64,000 bases of DNA from positions 18,762,521-18,826,520 of the forward strand of contig JAJKFL010000042.1 of assembly GCA_021186555.1 (NCBI GenBank), written 5' to 3'. A program made the position numbers and the translations under genes. The notes below the pieces were generated by a model. It ran no database searches. It saw only the letters and a program-made list of their open reading frames with translations, and had not been told where the DNA came from. Below, piece after piece: positions 12,426-24,345 of the stretch; positions within the stretch are counted from its first letter, which is position 1, and each line of letters opens with the position of its first letter. The stretch comes from Reticulitermes speratus (lineage: Eukaryota > Arthropoda > Insecta > Blattodea > Rhinotermitidae).

Positions 12426-14788
12426 GGAATATCCATGTGTCTGAACAGCTTGTCTGTGAGGTTTCTCTTTCATATAAGTGCTTCTCACATTAAGAAATGT
12501 ACGTGCAGTTGAGAATTCCTAAGAAAAGAAAGTCGCATATTACAAGATGCAAAATTTGTGAATTTAGCTCTATTGCTCATTTTGTGGTGAAATATTAGAC
12601 ACACTCTTTCTGCCAAGTGTCAAACGAAGGCGGATAGCCCTGTATTTAAAATACTCGCTCACTCCAGATATCCATACCATCTGCAAGCAGCTAAAGTTTC
12701 GTAATAACATGACAATTGCTATGTTTGTACCTCCTTAGTGCCACGTGTTGCTATTTGTCCATGTGATTGTTCATAAACACAAGACGCCCAGTATATATGC
12801 CAATTTCACAATGACGTCACTCGCTTTCACACTTTCGAAGCCTAAGGCTGTACTTTGTTATGGCTTCCTGTTTGGGTTAAGCTTATAAGGGGATAGAGCG
12901 TAGTATAAGAGAGGGTTGTGTCCATGGAAAGGGGATATTAGCCAGCGGCCAACCCTCTGTATAATACGTCGCAGCCTTACACATCCCACCTAACAGATTC
13001 GTCTACTTGCCAAATGTTCGTTCCATCATCTCATAACAATCCCTACAATGTTCACTCAATTAAGACCTCGTGGATTCTAGTTGTTTGTTTAACGGAAGCT
13101 TAGCCATAGCTTCTTCCCCCACGAAACATTTGTAGTCTTCATCTGTAGTGCTGCCTAGCATACGGAACTTAATTCGCCCTCCAGGTCTCCAGTACTTAAA
13201 GGGGTTGCCCGAATAGCTCGTACAACCAGTGCAGACGCCTTTGTGAATGACAGAAACCAGAAACAGAATGTGCGTCCCGGAAGAATATTTTATTTACCGG
13301 TACTTGATATTTGTCGCCACAAGAGCATATGGCTCCAATACGTGCTGTTTTTTTTTAATTCTGTTGGCATTAATGGAGAACAAATTGTCTGTATTAAATA
13401 AAAATGACTGAACTGGAAATGCAAGAAATGCACCAGACTTCAAGGTCTCGCATCTCCTAATACTGTAACTACTGCTATAAAAAGACAACGAAATGCGCAA
13501 AGCCGTAATAAATACAACATTGCATTCCGGGAATTTTAACACTTTAACAGTTTCGAAACATTTGTGCTGAGTAGAGGTTTGAATGTTTTGCGATAGTAAA
13601 CATTCATATCGTGGTATTTTGGGTTAGATTATATAAACTGGCAGACGATTACCGAAATTTACTTTTAACTTACTGCATCTTTATTTATAGAAAATATCTT
13701 ATATCATGTACTATTAACGTTTATAGTGTGATAGTTTGTTGCCACGGTCTGGGACGGATATATTGCTTCCATTTTCATGGTAGAAATACTCGGTTTCCTA
13801 ACATCGAAGACTACAATGCAATTTGTGCTGAGAGCATCAGGACCGATAAAACGTCACAATTGTCTTCTCTTTAATTTTCTTAATTGCACGCACATCAATC
13901 AAGTCTCCTAAAAGTGTCTTCTTCCATACTTTGTTTTATCATATCTTGAAGAGCAGAGAATATTTTTCTACCCCTCTTATACGTCTTCGATGCTGTAAAA
14001 GAAAGAAGAAAATGAACTTCCTGTTGTAGGTTCTGTTGCCAGCATTTTAGTGTACCGATGTAAACATGTTACAAGAGAGAATGTTCTCCGTTCGAGCTTC
14101 CTGTAAACACAAAAAATACCATGTCGTATTTGTTCAATTTCTCAGCTCTTAAGTATTGTTGATTGAGAGATTATTGACATATTTTCTGCTTGTACGTAAG
14201 TACATGTATTTATCCTGCACATATGGTCGAGCAAAAACTCTAATAATAAACACTGCATGTTCATATATAAAAATGGAATTTAAATCGAATGTAGGCCGTA
14301 ATTTATTTCGGAAAATACATAACGCGTTACGTTTCATATATGTATATACAGCATATGCATCTCTAACAATTTGCAGGGCATGCACATTGCGTAATGGACA
14401 GTGTCGTAGCTAATCCTTTCTTTCGCCCTTTTTTACATTTCTTTATTCTTCCCTCTTGTGTTCTTCAGAATAAAAATAACTGCTTAACATCCACCCTTCC
14501 AAAAAGCCAATTATAATTTTTTTAGGTCAACAACTATTTTCCTCGTAATCATGCCAGCCTCTTGAGACAGCCGAAGAGGCTGTACTTAGGGGTGGCCTTT
14601 GCGAGATCAAGGTTTGATTGTATTTCAGTGTGGTTCTTCTGGTCTACACATCTTGCAGCCTTCATCAGTTTCTTAAGAAGCACAATCCTAGATAATACTT
14701 TAGACAGTTAATACGCCATCTGCACGATTTCATAATTAAAAATTCACTTCCTGTCGCCATTTTTTTCTGCGCGGTTTAAATCATGTCT
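12426..14788. other. Unassigned sequence
   Basis: No gene recognised. A perfect tgacgtca palindrome lies at 12812-12819 and a short hairpin (cagcctctt / aagaggctg) at 14555-14582. The region 14149-14413 is open on both strands (78 and 85 codons) but has no motif on either. Confidence 0.5.
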
Positions 14789-15108
14789 GAGGGAGCCGGG
14801 TTAACGTAGTCTTTTTAGTGACTAGGTTGCAGGCTAGACGACTGAAAATATGCAGTTCGATTCCAGGTGGGAGTGAAATATTTTTCTCTTCTCCAAGCTC
14901 TCCAGACTGGCTCTGGGGTCCAACCAGCCACCTATTCAATAAAGGCGAGGTTAATTTTCCCCGGGGTGGGGGGGGGGGAGGTAAAGCGGCCGGGTCATGA
15001 AGCTGATCCCTCACCTGCATTTAGTGTAAAGATTAAGAATGACTGGCACAGTAGGTCCGTTCACATCCTGTGTCTATTGGCTTGTAAAGGGACAACTTGC
15101 CTTGTGTC
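14789..15108 (+). mobile_element. SINE family 2 copy
   Basis: A tRNA-like head has a recognisable B box (agttcgattcc, 14854-14864) and a weaker A-box region near 14800-14812. The body contains a run of twelve G's, then the taaagcggccg and catgaagctga blocks shared with 10930-11060 and 37520-37826. Read antisense, the body gives a peptide containing GPQSQSG and GEEKN, a pattern also produced by the fragment at 21527. From memory, similar peptides recur in spurious insect gene models. Confidence 0.7.
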
Positions 15109-15439
15109 TTGAAATCGTGTAATACGAAAGTACTGGAATAGGGAACATTCAACTAATTTGTAAACCTTTGATCTCAAACACTACTCAGGTCGCTCTTAAA
15201 CTTACAGAATATCGTCTTCTTCCGAGAGTTCATTCTGTCTTTTATACCAGATATATTTGCTTCTATAAAAACTGAGTTGAAATATATACGATTTTATTTA
15301 TGTCATATAAAATTCTAACTTTCAACATGGAGAAACATGCTGAGATATGGGTACGAATTCTTGTCATTCTTAGGCCTGTATGTCATCAAATTCTGTTGCT
15401 GCAAGAATTTTAATGCTATACTGTATCGTTCTACCGCGT
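15109..15439. other. Unassigned spacer
   Basis: AT-rich sequence between SINE 2 and the LINE B remnant. The start of the 163-codon + frame (15337) lies here, but its first 35 or so codons do not look LINE-derived. Confidence 0.5.
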
Positions 15440-15957
15440 GGTGTGGTAGAAGGATACAGAAGACTCTTTTCACCAGCAAACTGGAATTACATTTAAGGAA
15501 GAAACTAGTAAAATGCTATATTTGGAGCATAGCTTTTTATGGTGCTGAAAAGTGGACATTTCGGAAAGTAGATCAGAAGTATCTGGAAAGTTTTGAATTG
15601 TGGTGCTGGAGAAGGATGGAGAAGATCAGTTGGACCGATCGTGTGAGAAATGAAGAAGTATTACACATAGTCAAGGAGGAGAGGAATATCCTACATACAA
15701 TAAAAAGAAGAAAGGCTAACTGGATTGGTCACATCTTGCGTAGAAACTGCCTTCTAAAACACTTGATTGAAAGAAAGATAGAGGGGAGGATAGAAATGAC
15801 GGGAAGACGAGGAAGAAGACTTACGTAGCTACTAGATGATCTTAAGGAAGAGAATACTGAAAACTGAAAGAGGAAGCACTAGATCGCACTGTGTGGAGAA
15901 CTCGCTTTGGAAGAGGCTACGGACCTGTCGTAAGACAGACTACAGAATGAATGAACT
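15440..15957 (+). pseudogene. LINE B remnant: C-terminal part of a non-LTR reverse transcriptase
   Basis: The translation matches the region downstream of the reverse transcriptase catalytic core in non-LTR elements: LRKKLVKCYIWSIAFYGAE, then a W..RRMEKISWTDRVRNEEVL segment and the WIGHILRRNCLL motif. It is 5'-truncated, with no YADD-type catalytic motif. The open frame breaks at a TAG at 15826. The coding sense continues past it in shifted frames to the terminal GRGYGPVVRQTTE and a stop near 15950. The 3' end is the same as that of the 54-bp stub at 7319. The clade (RTE- or CR1-like) cannot be settled by eye. It is an inactive fossil, since frame breaks and truncation remove any enzyme function. 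Confidence 0.88.
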
Positions 15958-18774
15958 GTATCCTTATACTTCTCCCATTTTACTTATCAGCTAAGAGAGA
16001 AGGGGCAGTGTAATAATTATCGAAATGTTATTAGTATGCTGCACGTTCAGACGTATGTGTGGTTGAGAAGGCGGTGTAAGAGAAGAAGTGATTATATGGC
16101 ATACTTAAAGCCTGAAGTACAAAAATTATAACTTCTTAATACAATTTTGTGTAGGTATCCTAATCAAGAAGATACCGAAAAATATTAATTTTATCAAAAT
16201 AAGAAGCTCGTAGATCGTAATTATAAATATATTGAAGCCGTCCTTTCACGCACTAATTCACAGTGTCTAGCTATGATTTTCATAGATAAACCTTTAGCTT
16301 TTCCGTTCGTATATGTTATAGCCCTACAGGAATACTACGAAGTAACAATTTTTTTGAAACAGCTTTAGAGTTTTCATTGCAAAAGCAAGATGCTGCAATT
16401 CCGACTAAATTTAGACACATCTTGACTACTTCATAATTCTGTCATCTTAACAAATTATCGTCAGCTGTAAGAACAACTTTACTTCACTTGCTCACTGACT
16501 GAATCACAAGCTAAGTGCTGTCTGTGACTGTCTGTGCGATGTGACTAGTAACTTAGGTAGGATATTTGCTCTAAAGAACTTATTAGTTACTCGGCTCATC
16601 AGGAAATACCTCTCTTTTATAGAAATAGATTATGCTCTCTCGCACTTGCAAGGGCCCACGTTATTCACAGACACTTTTAAGGTTTGACAAATATGGATAT
16701 TTGTGTCTCACAACAATCATAAGCGTATTTATTAGATAAATCAGACCAACAAAGACCGCCTTCATATAGTTAAAAGTGCATTTATTTCTATAAGGCATTC
16801 CTTCCTGAGAGCGAATCCTTAGCTACTCTTTGTGCAAGACGCGAATCACCACCATCAATACACACTTAAACTTCAGAAGGAGACGTAGATATTTGAACCT
16901 GTAAACCTGTTGCAACTGCAGAATATTGGTAAACCTGAAGCGACTACTGGGTCACGGAAGGTTGCAGGGAGCACAGCATGCAGGGCCAGGAGGAGCGATT
17001 GAAAAACACTCCACCGTATTACGTGGCCTGGTGAAGAATAAGGAGAGGCAGCAGGCATATCCATCAGACGAAGCGCCATGATGAGACATATGACTCTGCC
17101 GGAGATATATGGCAATACAGACACGGGTACACTCAGGTCTTTCAGACAACCTTGTTACACAAGTCGAAGGATGTAACAAGGCGATATTTTTCCGGCCGAC
17201 AACAGAACCCTCTACTGTACTTTAGAAAACAAGTCATTTGCGTTACCAACTGATCTCATTTTTTCCCTTGAATTCATCCACAGACACTAATTAAATGTGA
17301 ACATAATTGTACTGTACATGGTTTTTGGTTGCAAATATATAGGCATACTAAAATAATGGGGTCTTAGAGGTGGTGCACGTAACAGGCACGGGAAAATGAA
17401 AAATTCGCATAAAATATTGGCTGAAACATCTGGTGGGGAGAGAATACATGGACATATAAATGTATATGGAATCATAATATTAAAACGGATCTTAAAATAA
17501 ATAGTCTGGAGGTATGTACATCCTAACCAACTGGCTCAGATTGGTTCTTGTAAAACTATAATGATGTTTCTGTTGCCATATAATGCGGGGAATTTGTTGA
17601 ATATCTTCTCGACTATAAGCAGTTAGAAGTTGTATATAAATGTACACTTCTAGCTAACTGTAGAAGAAAGTCTTTAATTGGATCGTTACTTTGTGTACAT
17701 TTCAGGAAAGCGATAGCATGTCATGGCAGAAAGAAATAATAATCACATGTATCTCAGAAAACAGCCATAGCTTCATCATAAAACGGCTGCTAATTTCTAA
17801 GTTGAAAACCGCGGTGAAAGTCACATTAGGAAGGAGAGTTTTTCTTTTCTACTTGCAACTTTATCTGCGAGTTAAGTATTCATTAGATGGTAAATAAAAC
17901 AAGAAGCCACATGTTAGCTGCAGTGTTCTGTAATTTCTAAAATCTTGTTTTTTTTACTGTTAATTTATTTTATAGGAAAAGGTAAAGGTAGTAATTACAG
18001 CGTTGTCAAACTGCCCTCAGCATCGATTCGTCTAAAAGATTAGGAAAGATTTATGGCGTCTCGTAATGTAACCTATAAACCTATATTTTATATGACCTGG
18101 TTGTTATTATAAATGTAACCACAAGACTGTACCGATTACGTGCAGTTGCTTATATTCAGTACCCAACACACAGTATTGTATTACATAATTGCCTCACGTA
18201 CTATTCGCTGTAGATCTATCTATCCTATTCGTTGGTTTCAACGGATTCTTAGGTTCCGTAGAAGTAATGTTCCATCCTTTGTCGTCATAAAGGGTCTAGT
18301 GGGTAAATGATACATACGACGGGTAGAAGACTAATCTTTTAAAGTGGATTAGATACCTAGAGAGACTGAAGAAAACCCTTAGGCAGAATAGCTTTAACCC
18401 GCCTGAAATTCGAAATCGGTTTCTCCGGTAAGAAAATTGAACCATTCTTTGGCTATAGTCACTTTTTAATGTTCAGTTGTGAATAAAGCATGTGTTAATT
18501 GTTGTTTTGTTATGTCTATGCAATATAAATCAGAAGGCGAACAAAAACTGTTGACATATACAAATAGGTAAGGAAATCCTGTTGCAGAAGTAGCCAATGT
18601 TTTAAGTCTTTCGTTACTTCTACTTTTAAGGATTTATTTCTGAAGTTATGCATGTTTAAGCGAACGATGTTCGGTAATTTTAGATGCCTTCTTTATATTA
18701 GACCATAAGGTTAGATACTTGCTTGTCTGATACCTCCCATTTGATATGGCGTGTTGATAGTTGATAGTTTCGGA
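15958..18774. other. Unassigned sequence
   Basis: About 2.8 kb with no recognised gene or repeat. A minus-strand pair of overlapping frames at 16873-17179 (83 and 75 codons) lies in a slightly GC-richer patch, without motifs. Confidence 0.5.
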
Positions 18775-18804
18775 AATCTTGCCAATCTTGCCAATCTTGC
18801 CAAT
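18775..18804. repeat. 9-bp tandem repeat, three units
   Basis: Three exact copies of aatcttgcc followed by a partial fourth. Confidence 0.9.
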
Positions 18805-19275
18805 GGGAACTTAGACGCTTTAAAAAATGTAATCGAAGTTGACATTTAAATTAAGAATTAATTAAAATATACTAGTTTTTTATAATTATGTTAACACGCA
18901 CACCTTATTCCATCAAATTTCTAAGCATTCGAGCCAGCGAATAATTTATTGACATTATTCAGGCAACACAGATTTGTTATTTCATCCATCATTTATTCGT
19001 GTCACAGGCCTTTTTCAACGGCTCAATTTTGTCGACTTGTTAGGCTGATGTAACTAAATCGTGTGTGTAAACCCCAATTTTGAGCGTATGAAGTAAATTT
19101 CAGATAGAGCAGAATGAGGTATAAGAGTAAAAACAAGGTGAGAACGAAGACATGCCTTTGAAATTTATAAAGTAGAATAATCCTGATGTTTGTTGCTTAC
19201 AGATAATCCAAGGATTTTTTTCATTCTCCTATTCCTTCTCTACCGCTTTCATCCCTGCACTTTCTGTTCTTGTAA
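18805..19275. other. Unassigned sequence
   Basis: Nothing recognised. Confidence 0.5.
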
Positions 19276-19298
19276 TCTTTCTTTCTTTCTTTCTTTCT
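19276..19298. repeat. (TTTC)n microsatellite
   Basis: About five and a half uninterrupted CTTT units. Confidence 0.9.
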
Positions 19299-19504
19299 GA
19301 CAGTGTATTCAGATACGAGGCCTGAAAATACTGTAAATAGTACTTACAAATTAATTTCCTATCACAAAAATGTATTGTTCATCCGTTAGAGGCTTAGCAT
19401 TTAATACTGTTGCGAAAAATTGCGGTTTATTAAAGAATTGTACTAACAGCTTTTGTTTACTCTGTGAGCAAAATACAGAATTCTCTAACAATAACTCATT
19501 TCAT

Positions 19505-19524
19505 ACACACACACACACACACAC

Positions 19525-19557
<33 letters not shown>
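19505..19557. repeat. Compound (CA)n-(TA)n microsatellite
   Basis: About ten CA units pass through a short cgtata junction into about fifteen TA units. A 108-codon frame crossing it (19370-19696) is an artefact of the dinucleotide tract. Confidence 0.92.
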
Positions 19558-19561
<4 letters not shown>

Positions 19562-20077
19562 AAACAGTGTGTTTTAAAGAATTGCAGCAGACCAGTATCA
19601 TTTGTTTACATACTTCTGGTTTGCCGTTCAAATGTGTTAAATTTTCGGCCTAAATTAATCTCATGTTTGGACGACCATAGCATGGAACATCCGTAACTGA
19701 AATTGTTTCCTGTATCTGAAAAATTTCTCCTCCGTGTTTCCGGAAGCAAGCAGAGGTATCATTTGTAGGTGCGCTGCAGGCTGTGTAATGGAAACTCGAC
19801 AAAGCTAAGTTCAGTCACGTATCATATGGAAACAAAAGACCAGAAGTGAGAACTGTGTATGGGTAGCAGTTTGGACCTGGTGACGTGCTGCTACATGTCA
19901 CATCTTCAGGCTCAGCACATCCTTTCCCTGAAGTTCTTGTTCTCAGATGCCCGAGAAACCAACACAGTCACCTGAAGTGCTGTGTTAAAGTAAAGAATAC
20001 TAATAATGAAAATTTATCAGAAATGTATGCAATGTGAATTTGTGTCTTAGCGAATAAAGACTTTTTTTTAACATCAA
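19558..20077. other. Unassigned sequence upstream of the transposon pseudogene
   Basis: No gene recognised. At 20062-20082 a pyrimidine run followed by cag resembles a 3' splice site immediately before the open frame, which opens at 20072. It may be an intron acceptor of the element or chance. Confidence 0.35.
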
Positions 20078-21327
20078 AACAGCAAGGATGACGACATTTG
20101 TGATATATCTGAGCCATCAACATCAAAAGATCATGAGTTCGCACACATCATGATGTCTGCTGAACCACACAGGGTCGCACAGAATGAATTAAACCAACTT
20201 GTCAGAAATATGGAACTTCCGAAGGGTAAAGCAGAACTGTTGGCGTCGAGACTACAACAGTGGAATCTCCTTGATGACAATGTGAATGTGTCTGCGTTCC
20301 GTTCCCGCCAAAAACGTCTGGCTCAATTCTTTAAGAAGGAAGGTAACCTTGTCGCTTACAACGATTTTGATGGTCTGATGAGAACCCTGAATATTAATCA
20401 TAAGCCTGAGGAATGGAGATTGTTTATATACTCATGGAAGTCAAGTCTGAAAGCTGTTCTGCACCATAATGCAAAGTGTTGCCATCAATTCCAGTTGTTT
20501 ATGCAGTCAATATGAAGGAATCATATGACAACATGAAGCTTCTTCTAAACTGCGTAAACTACAAGAAATACCAATTGCAGCATTGTGGAGACTTGAAAGT
20601 TGTTGTATTGCTTGTACTGCAGCAGGGCTACACGAAGTTGTGCTGTTTCTTATGTGAATGGGACAGTCGGGCAAAGACTTCCCATTACAAGAGGAGAGAC
20701 TGGCCTTTCCGACAATCACTGGAACAGGGAACAAACAATGTACAGCATCTACCGCTGCTAGAATCCAGCAACATTTTGCTGCCTCCTCTGCACATCAAAC
20801 TAGGAGTAATGAAGAACTTCATTAAGGCTATGGATTAGACAGGGCCAGCGTTTACTTATCTCGATGAGAAATTCCCAGGGATCAGTGCTGCAAAAATCAA
20901 GAAGGGTGTTTTCATCGGTCCTCAGATAGGCAAGCTCTTCAGAGACGAACAGTTCGACCACATTATCAGTGGCAACGAGAAGAGGGCGTGGAATAATTTC
21001 CGTCTTGTAGCAACCAACTTTCTAGGAAATAATAAGGCTGAAAACTACAAGGAACGTGTTGAAAACCTGTTGTTGTCCTATGAGGAATTAGGCTGCAATA
21101 TGTCTTTAAAGATCCATTTTCTGCACTCTCACCTGGATTTTTCCCCGGAAAACTGTGGGTCACTGAGCTATGAGCACGGCGAACGTTTTCGTCGTGATAT
21201 CACAGCAATGGAGAAGAGATACCAGGGCAAGTGGAGTTCATCGATGTTAGCCGACTATTGCTGGACGGTAACAAGGGATTCTCCTGGACTTACGTATAAA
21301 CGTCAGGCGAAGAGGCAGCGCATTTAA
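20078..21327 (+). pseudogene. Broken transposon-like gene (unclassified arthropod repeat protein)
   Basis: One coding sense runs for about 1.25 kb but is broken at least twice. The frame from 20078 (acidic DDDICDISEPST stretch, first ATG 20150) continues to about codon 108. A single-base loss near 20473 then shifts it to the frame of 20476-20838. The stop at 20838 is a TAG inside an otherwise continuous frame, which runs on to a terminal stop at 21327. Recognisable stretches are CCFLCEWDSR, LLPPLHIKLGVMKNFIKAMD, MSLKIHFLHSHLDF and EHGERFRRDITAMEKRYQG. From memory, these recur in many uncharacterised multicopy arthropod proteins, so I infer a mobile-element protein whose superfamily I cannot name. 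The FLC...H spacing and the HSH and EHGERF motifs could be metal-binding or catalytic, but this is inference. It is inactive as it stands. Confidence 0.75.
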
Positions 21328-21526
21328 TCAAGGCAAGCCAGTCAGTATACACTATGTCAAGAATATAGTGTCTAAGGCATGGATAAATATGTTAGATAAT
21401 GTTTTTTTGAACTGTACCCAATCAAGCCTTTTCGTGATCATTTTCTTGTTCAGCGTCCCAAAATCTATAAAGGGAAACATATTTCTTATCCGAAGCAGAA
21501 AAATTCGAAATCATTTGTACAGTGTA
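21328..21526 (+). other. Probable 3' flank of the transposon pseudogene
   Basis: This follows directly on the pseudogene's terminal stop and holds a short + frame (21368-21571) without a known motif. It may be the element's untranslated end. No terminal inverted repeat was found. Confidence 0.3.
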
Positions 21527-21650
21527 ACCGGCCGCCTACACGCCGCGGAAAGGACACCCGCTACTCATTAAATAGGAGGCTGGGCGGGCGTCAGAATCGG
21601 TCTGGACAATTTGCAGAAGAGAAGAAACTGTTGCCTCTGTCAAGGTGATT
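21527..21650 (-). mobile_element. SINE family 2-like fragment, antisense
   Basis: The + strand translates to a peptide with LNRRLGGRQNRSGQFAEEKK, the same pattern as the antisense translation of the SINE 2 copy at 14789 (LLNRWLVGPQSQSG...GEEKN). The segment is therefore a minus-orientation fragment of a related SINE. Its boundaries are approximate. Confidence 0.5.
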
Positions 21651-21892
21651 GAAGACATGACTTGGGGGAAAAATTTAAAGGAGCGGATCGCAATTAATTT
21701 TAGGCACTGCCCTAGAAGTTTTGTGGAGATATGTGAAAGACAAAGAATGGTACAATTTCGGAGTATGAAATCGCGACCTTCCAAACACTTCACTATAATT
21801 CTCCCAACAACTCGGTCACATTGTTTTAAAATTAGAGTCAAGAAATGCGACCGTGCAATTGCGGAAGTGTTTAATAATGAAATTAATCGGTA

Positions 21893-21893
21893 G

Positions 21894-21928
<35 letters not shown>

Positions 21929-22066
21929 CCTATCTATCTATCTATCTATCAGTCTGTCTGTCTGTCTGTCTGCCTGTCTGTCTACCTACCTAATCTATCT
22001 ATCTATCTATCTACCCATCAGTCTGTTCGTCTATCTGTCTGTCTGTCTGTCTATCCGTCACCTTAT
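21893..22066. repeat. Compound (TCTA)n-(GTCT)n microsatellite
   Basis: About 170 bp of tetranucleotide repeats. TCTA units run to about 21949, GTCT units to about 21982, followed by mixed TCTA/GTCT with occasional interruptions. Confidence 0.95.
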
Positions 22067-24117
22067 ATATCTGTATATGTGTGTATCTAAACAAGAAAAT
22101 AATTAAATAAGTCTTATGTAAGTATGTGTATGTAAATAAAAACAGTTGAAAAAAGCAGAGAATGTGTCGCAAATTAGAAAGGAGTTTTTAAATTAAATAT
22201 TGTGTCTAATTTTGCTGCGCTGGATTACGAAGGGCATTGCATTAGCAAACACACTGTAGCGGGCATCTTGGTGCAATGTATGGTAACGTTGGATACGACA
22301 TGACACGTCCAAAATACGCGGAGAAACATGGCTACCTACATAACGACCCCACAGCTGCCACGGCCTATGTTACCTGTTTCTCAGGTTATCTATCGATATT
22401 GCAAGTGGTTTCCGGGTTGGACGGGAATTTATGGTAGCGATTTCGATAGTTTGTGGTTCCTTCTTGCTGCATTGCCTTTCCGTGCTGGGATCACATGCAG
22501 CTATTTCATTTCTATTTCCCTTCACTTCTTGTTAAGAATGGTCGAGGCGTTGGAGTATTGGTTATAATTTAAAAAAGACGTTAACTTGCAAAGCATTTAT
22601 AACTTGTAACAATGACGAACGCTGCCACACAAATATTACGTTATGGTCGGTAAATTGTGGATTGTCTTTCAAGTAATCAACTTCAAAGAACTAAATATTG
22701 CTTTACAGAAACATAAATGAATTTTTCTGTTCTGTTTCTTGTAAGAAACATTTCTTCATCATATATTGTGGTACGGTTTTGAACATTCTTCCAAAATGAT
22801 AAAGCAATTTTGTTTACAGTAAAATAAATTCATCAGAGCCAAAAATAAAGAGCCAGCACAATAGAACAGAAATCGTCTTGAGAATATAGTCGCAACAGAC
22901 TTACGAAAGCCTGGCTTCTTTGTGATTTCACTTATAAGGCGCGTTTTTATAAAACAAAACAAGAGTATTTTCTTTATTATGTATGTGAGTTGAAATCAAC
23001 GTATCTGAATAAAAATTATATCAGCTGAAAGACGTTTGTGTAAAGAAGAAGAAAGTTCAAGCCTACAAGGAGATATTACTTTATTAAAAAAAATATACAG
23101 AATGATATATGTGTGTGTGTTTGTGTGTGTGTATGTGTGCGCGCGCGTGTGTACAAAACTGAATCTACAAGAATTTATTTCTCGTATCCGTAGCAAGTCT
23201 CGCTGTAAAAGCGAGATGGAAGATGAAAGACGAAATCAACTTTAAATTCAATTATCCTAACCATCTTTCATTCCCTTTATGTTCTGCCATGTATAGAACA
23301 GATTCGACTGAACAAGTGGAAAATTAAATTTTCGTTATACGTATTCGGCCTTCTTCTGTACTTAATGAAATGTCCTGCAAGGGCCCTTCTTTTTTCTCTC
23401 TCTCTCGTTGTATTTCTGTGTATGGCCTTTTCCACCCTTCCTGTTCTCGAAACGTTTTTAGCGTTTGCCTGCCTTTTCGCATTTTGTGTTTTCGTGCTTT
23501 ACAGCAAGTACTCAATTTCACAGAGAGGATAATGACAACATCATCTTCAGCAGTGAAAGTTCATATTAAATTCGCGTATTGTGGATAGAACCTGATAATG
23601 AGAAACAGAATGTGAAACGTATACACAAAGCATTTTAAGGCCACCGAATTTCGTCAAACTGTTCGTAAGTAATATAAATATTTTCTTACTTCAGACTGAA
23701 ACTGACATGTTATTGGTGATAGAATAAGTTTATATTGCATATGGTGCCGTAACTGAATATATAAGCAGAATGTTTCGCCGAGGGATTATCATCTGATTCC
23801 AGCGTTTAAGAAAAATTTGGCACTCACAAATATAAAGATTATCGCGAAGTGGAAACAGTTGTGACATAATGGCTGATGCAAATGAAGATGTCTTTCTGTC
23901 AACAGGTGAGAGAAACCTTGCCCCACGATGTGGTAAATGCCTGAGCTTTTCCTGGGACTCTAAGAAGAAATAGTGCTATAGCAGTATATTTTATCCTAAC
24001 TGCACTCAGTCGAAAATAAGGAAATTAAATGTGTGAATTATAAAGTCATTTTCTGTCCGAAGTTCGTATTTTGTAATAAGGTTTCCAGTCAATTAATATG
24101 GTTATGTGGGACTTCTC
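22067..24117. other. Unassigned sequence with a (GT)n tract
   Basis: An imperfect (GT)n/(GC)n tract lies at 23109-23152. No gene is recognised. Frames at 22328-22567 (+), 23324-23521 (-) and 23370-23588 (+) have no motif. Confidence 0.5.
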
Positions 24118-24345
24118 GCCGATCCCAGTGGCCGCGCGGTCTAAGGCATGGGTCTGAGGCCGCTGGCTTGCTGGGATTATTGGTTCGATCCCACCGGGGT
24201 TACGGATGCATTTCTCTTGTGAGTGTGGTGTGTTGTCAGGTACCTTTCTCTTCGTCTGGCTGATCACTCGTCCAGAGAAGTCCTACCGACTGTGGTGTGT
24301 CTAAAATGAGTGTGATTGTAAGGCCCCATAAGGGGAGGCCATAAG
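24118..24345 (+). mobile_element. SINE family 1, copy 1
   Basis: A tRNA-derived head begins gccgatcccagtggccgcgc, with a B box ggttcgatccc near 24182-24192. The body has the ctcttgtgagtgt, tgatcactcgtccagag and gtcctaccga blocks shared by all family members. The tail (after about 24310) is more diverged than in the other copies. Short frames on both strands here are SINE artefacts. Confidence 0.88.

Noticed and set aside
12792..12819. TATA-like tatata near a perfect tgacgtca CRE as a promoter
   Set aside because: Short motifs of this kind are expected by chance in 64 kb, and no open frame or transcript structure follows.
14781..15112. Overlapping frames on both strands (79, 60 and 81 codons)
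   Set aside because: All fall within a SINE 2 copy. The Pro/Gly runs come from its poly-G tract.
19370..19696. 108-codon frame with a HTHTHT...YIYIYI stretch
   Set aside because: The stretch is the translation of a (CA)n-(TA)n microsatellite, and the flanks have no recognisable domain.
21893..22066. CRISPR-like array
   Set aside because: It is a simple tetranucleotide microsatellite with no spacers, in eukaryotic DNA.
24118..24192. tRNA gene from A-box- and B-box-like sequence
   Set aside because: The same head recurs with a common non-tRNA body in five places, so it is a tRNA-derived SINE. The cloverleaf does not close properly.
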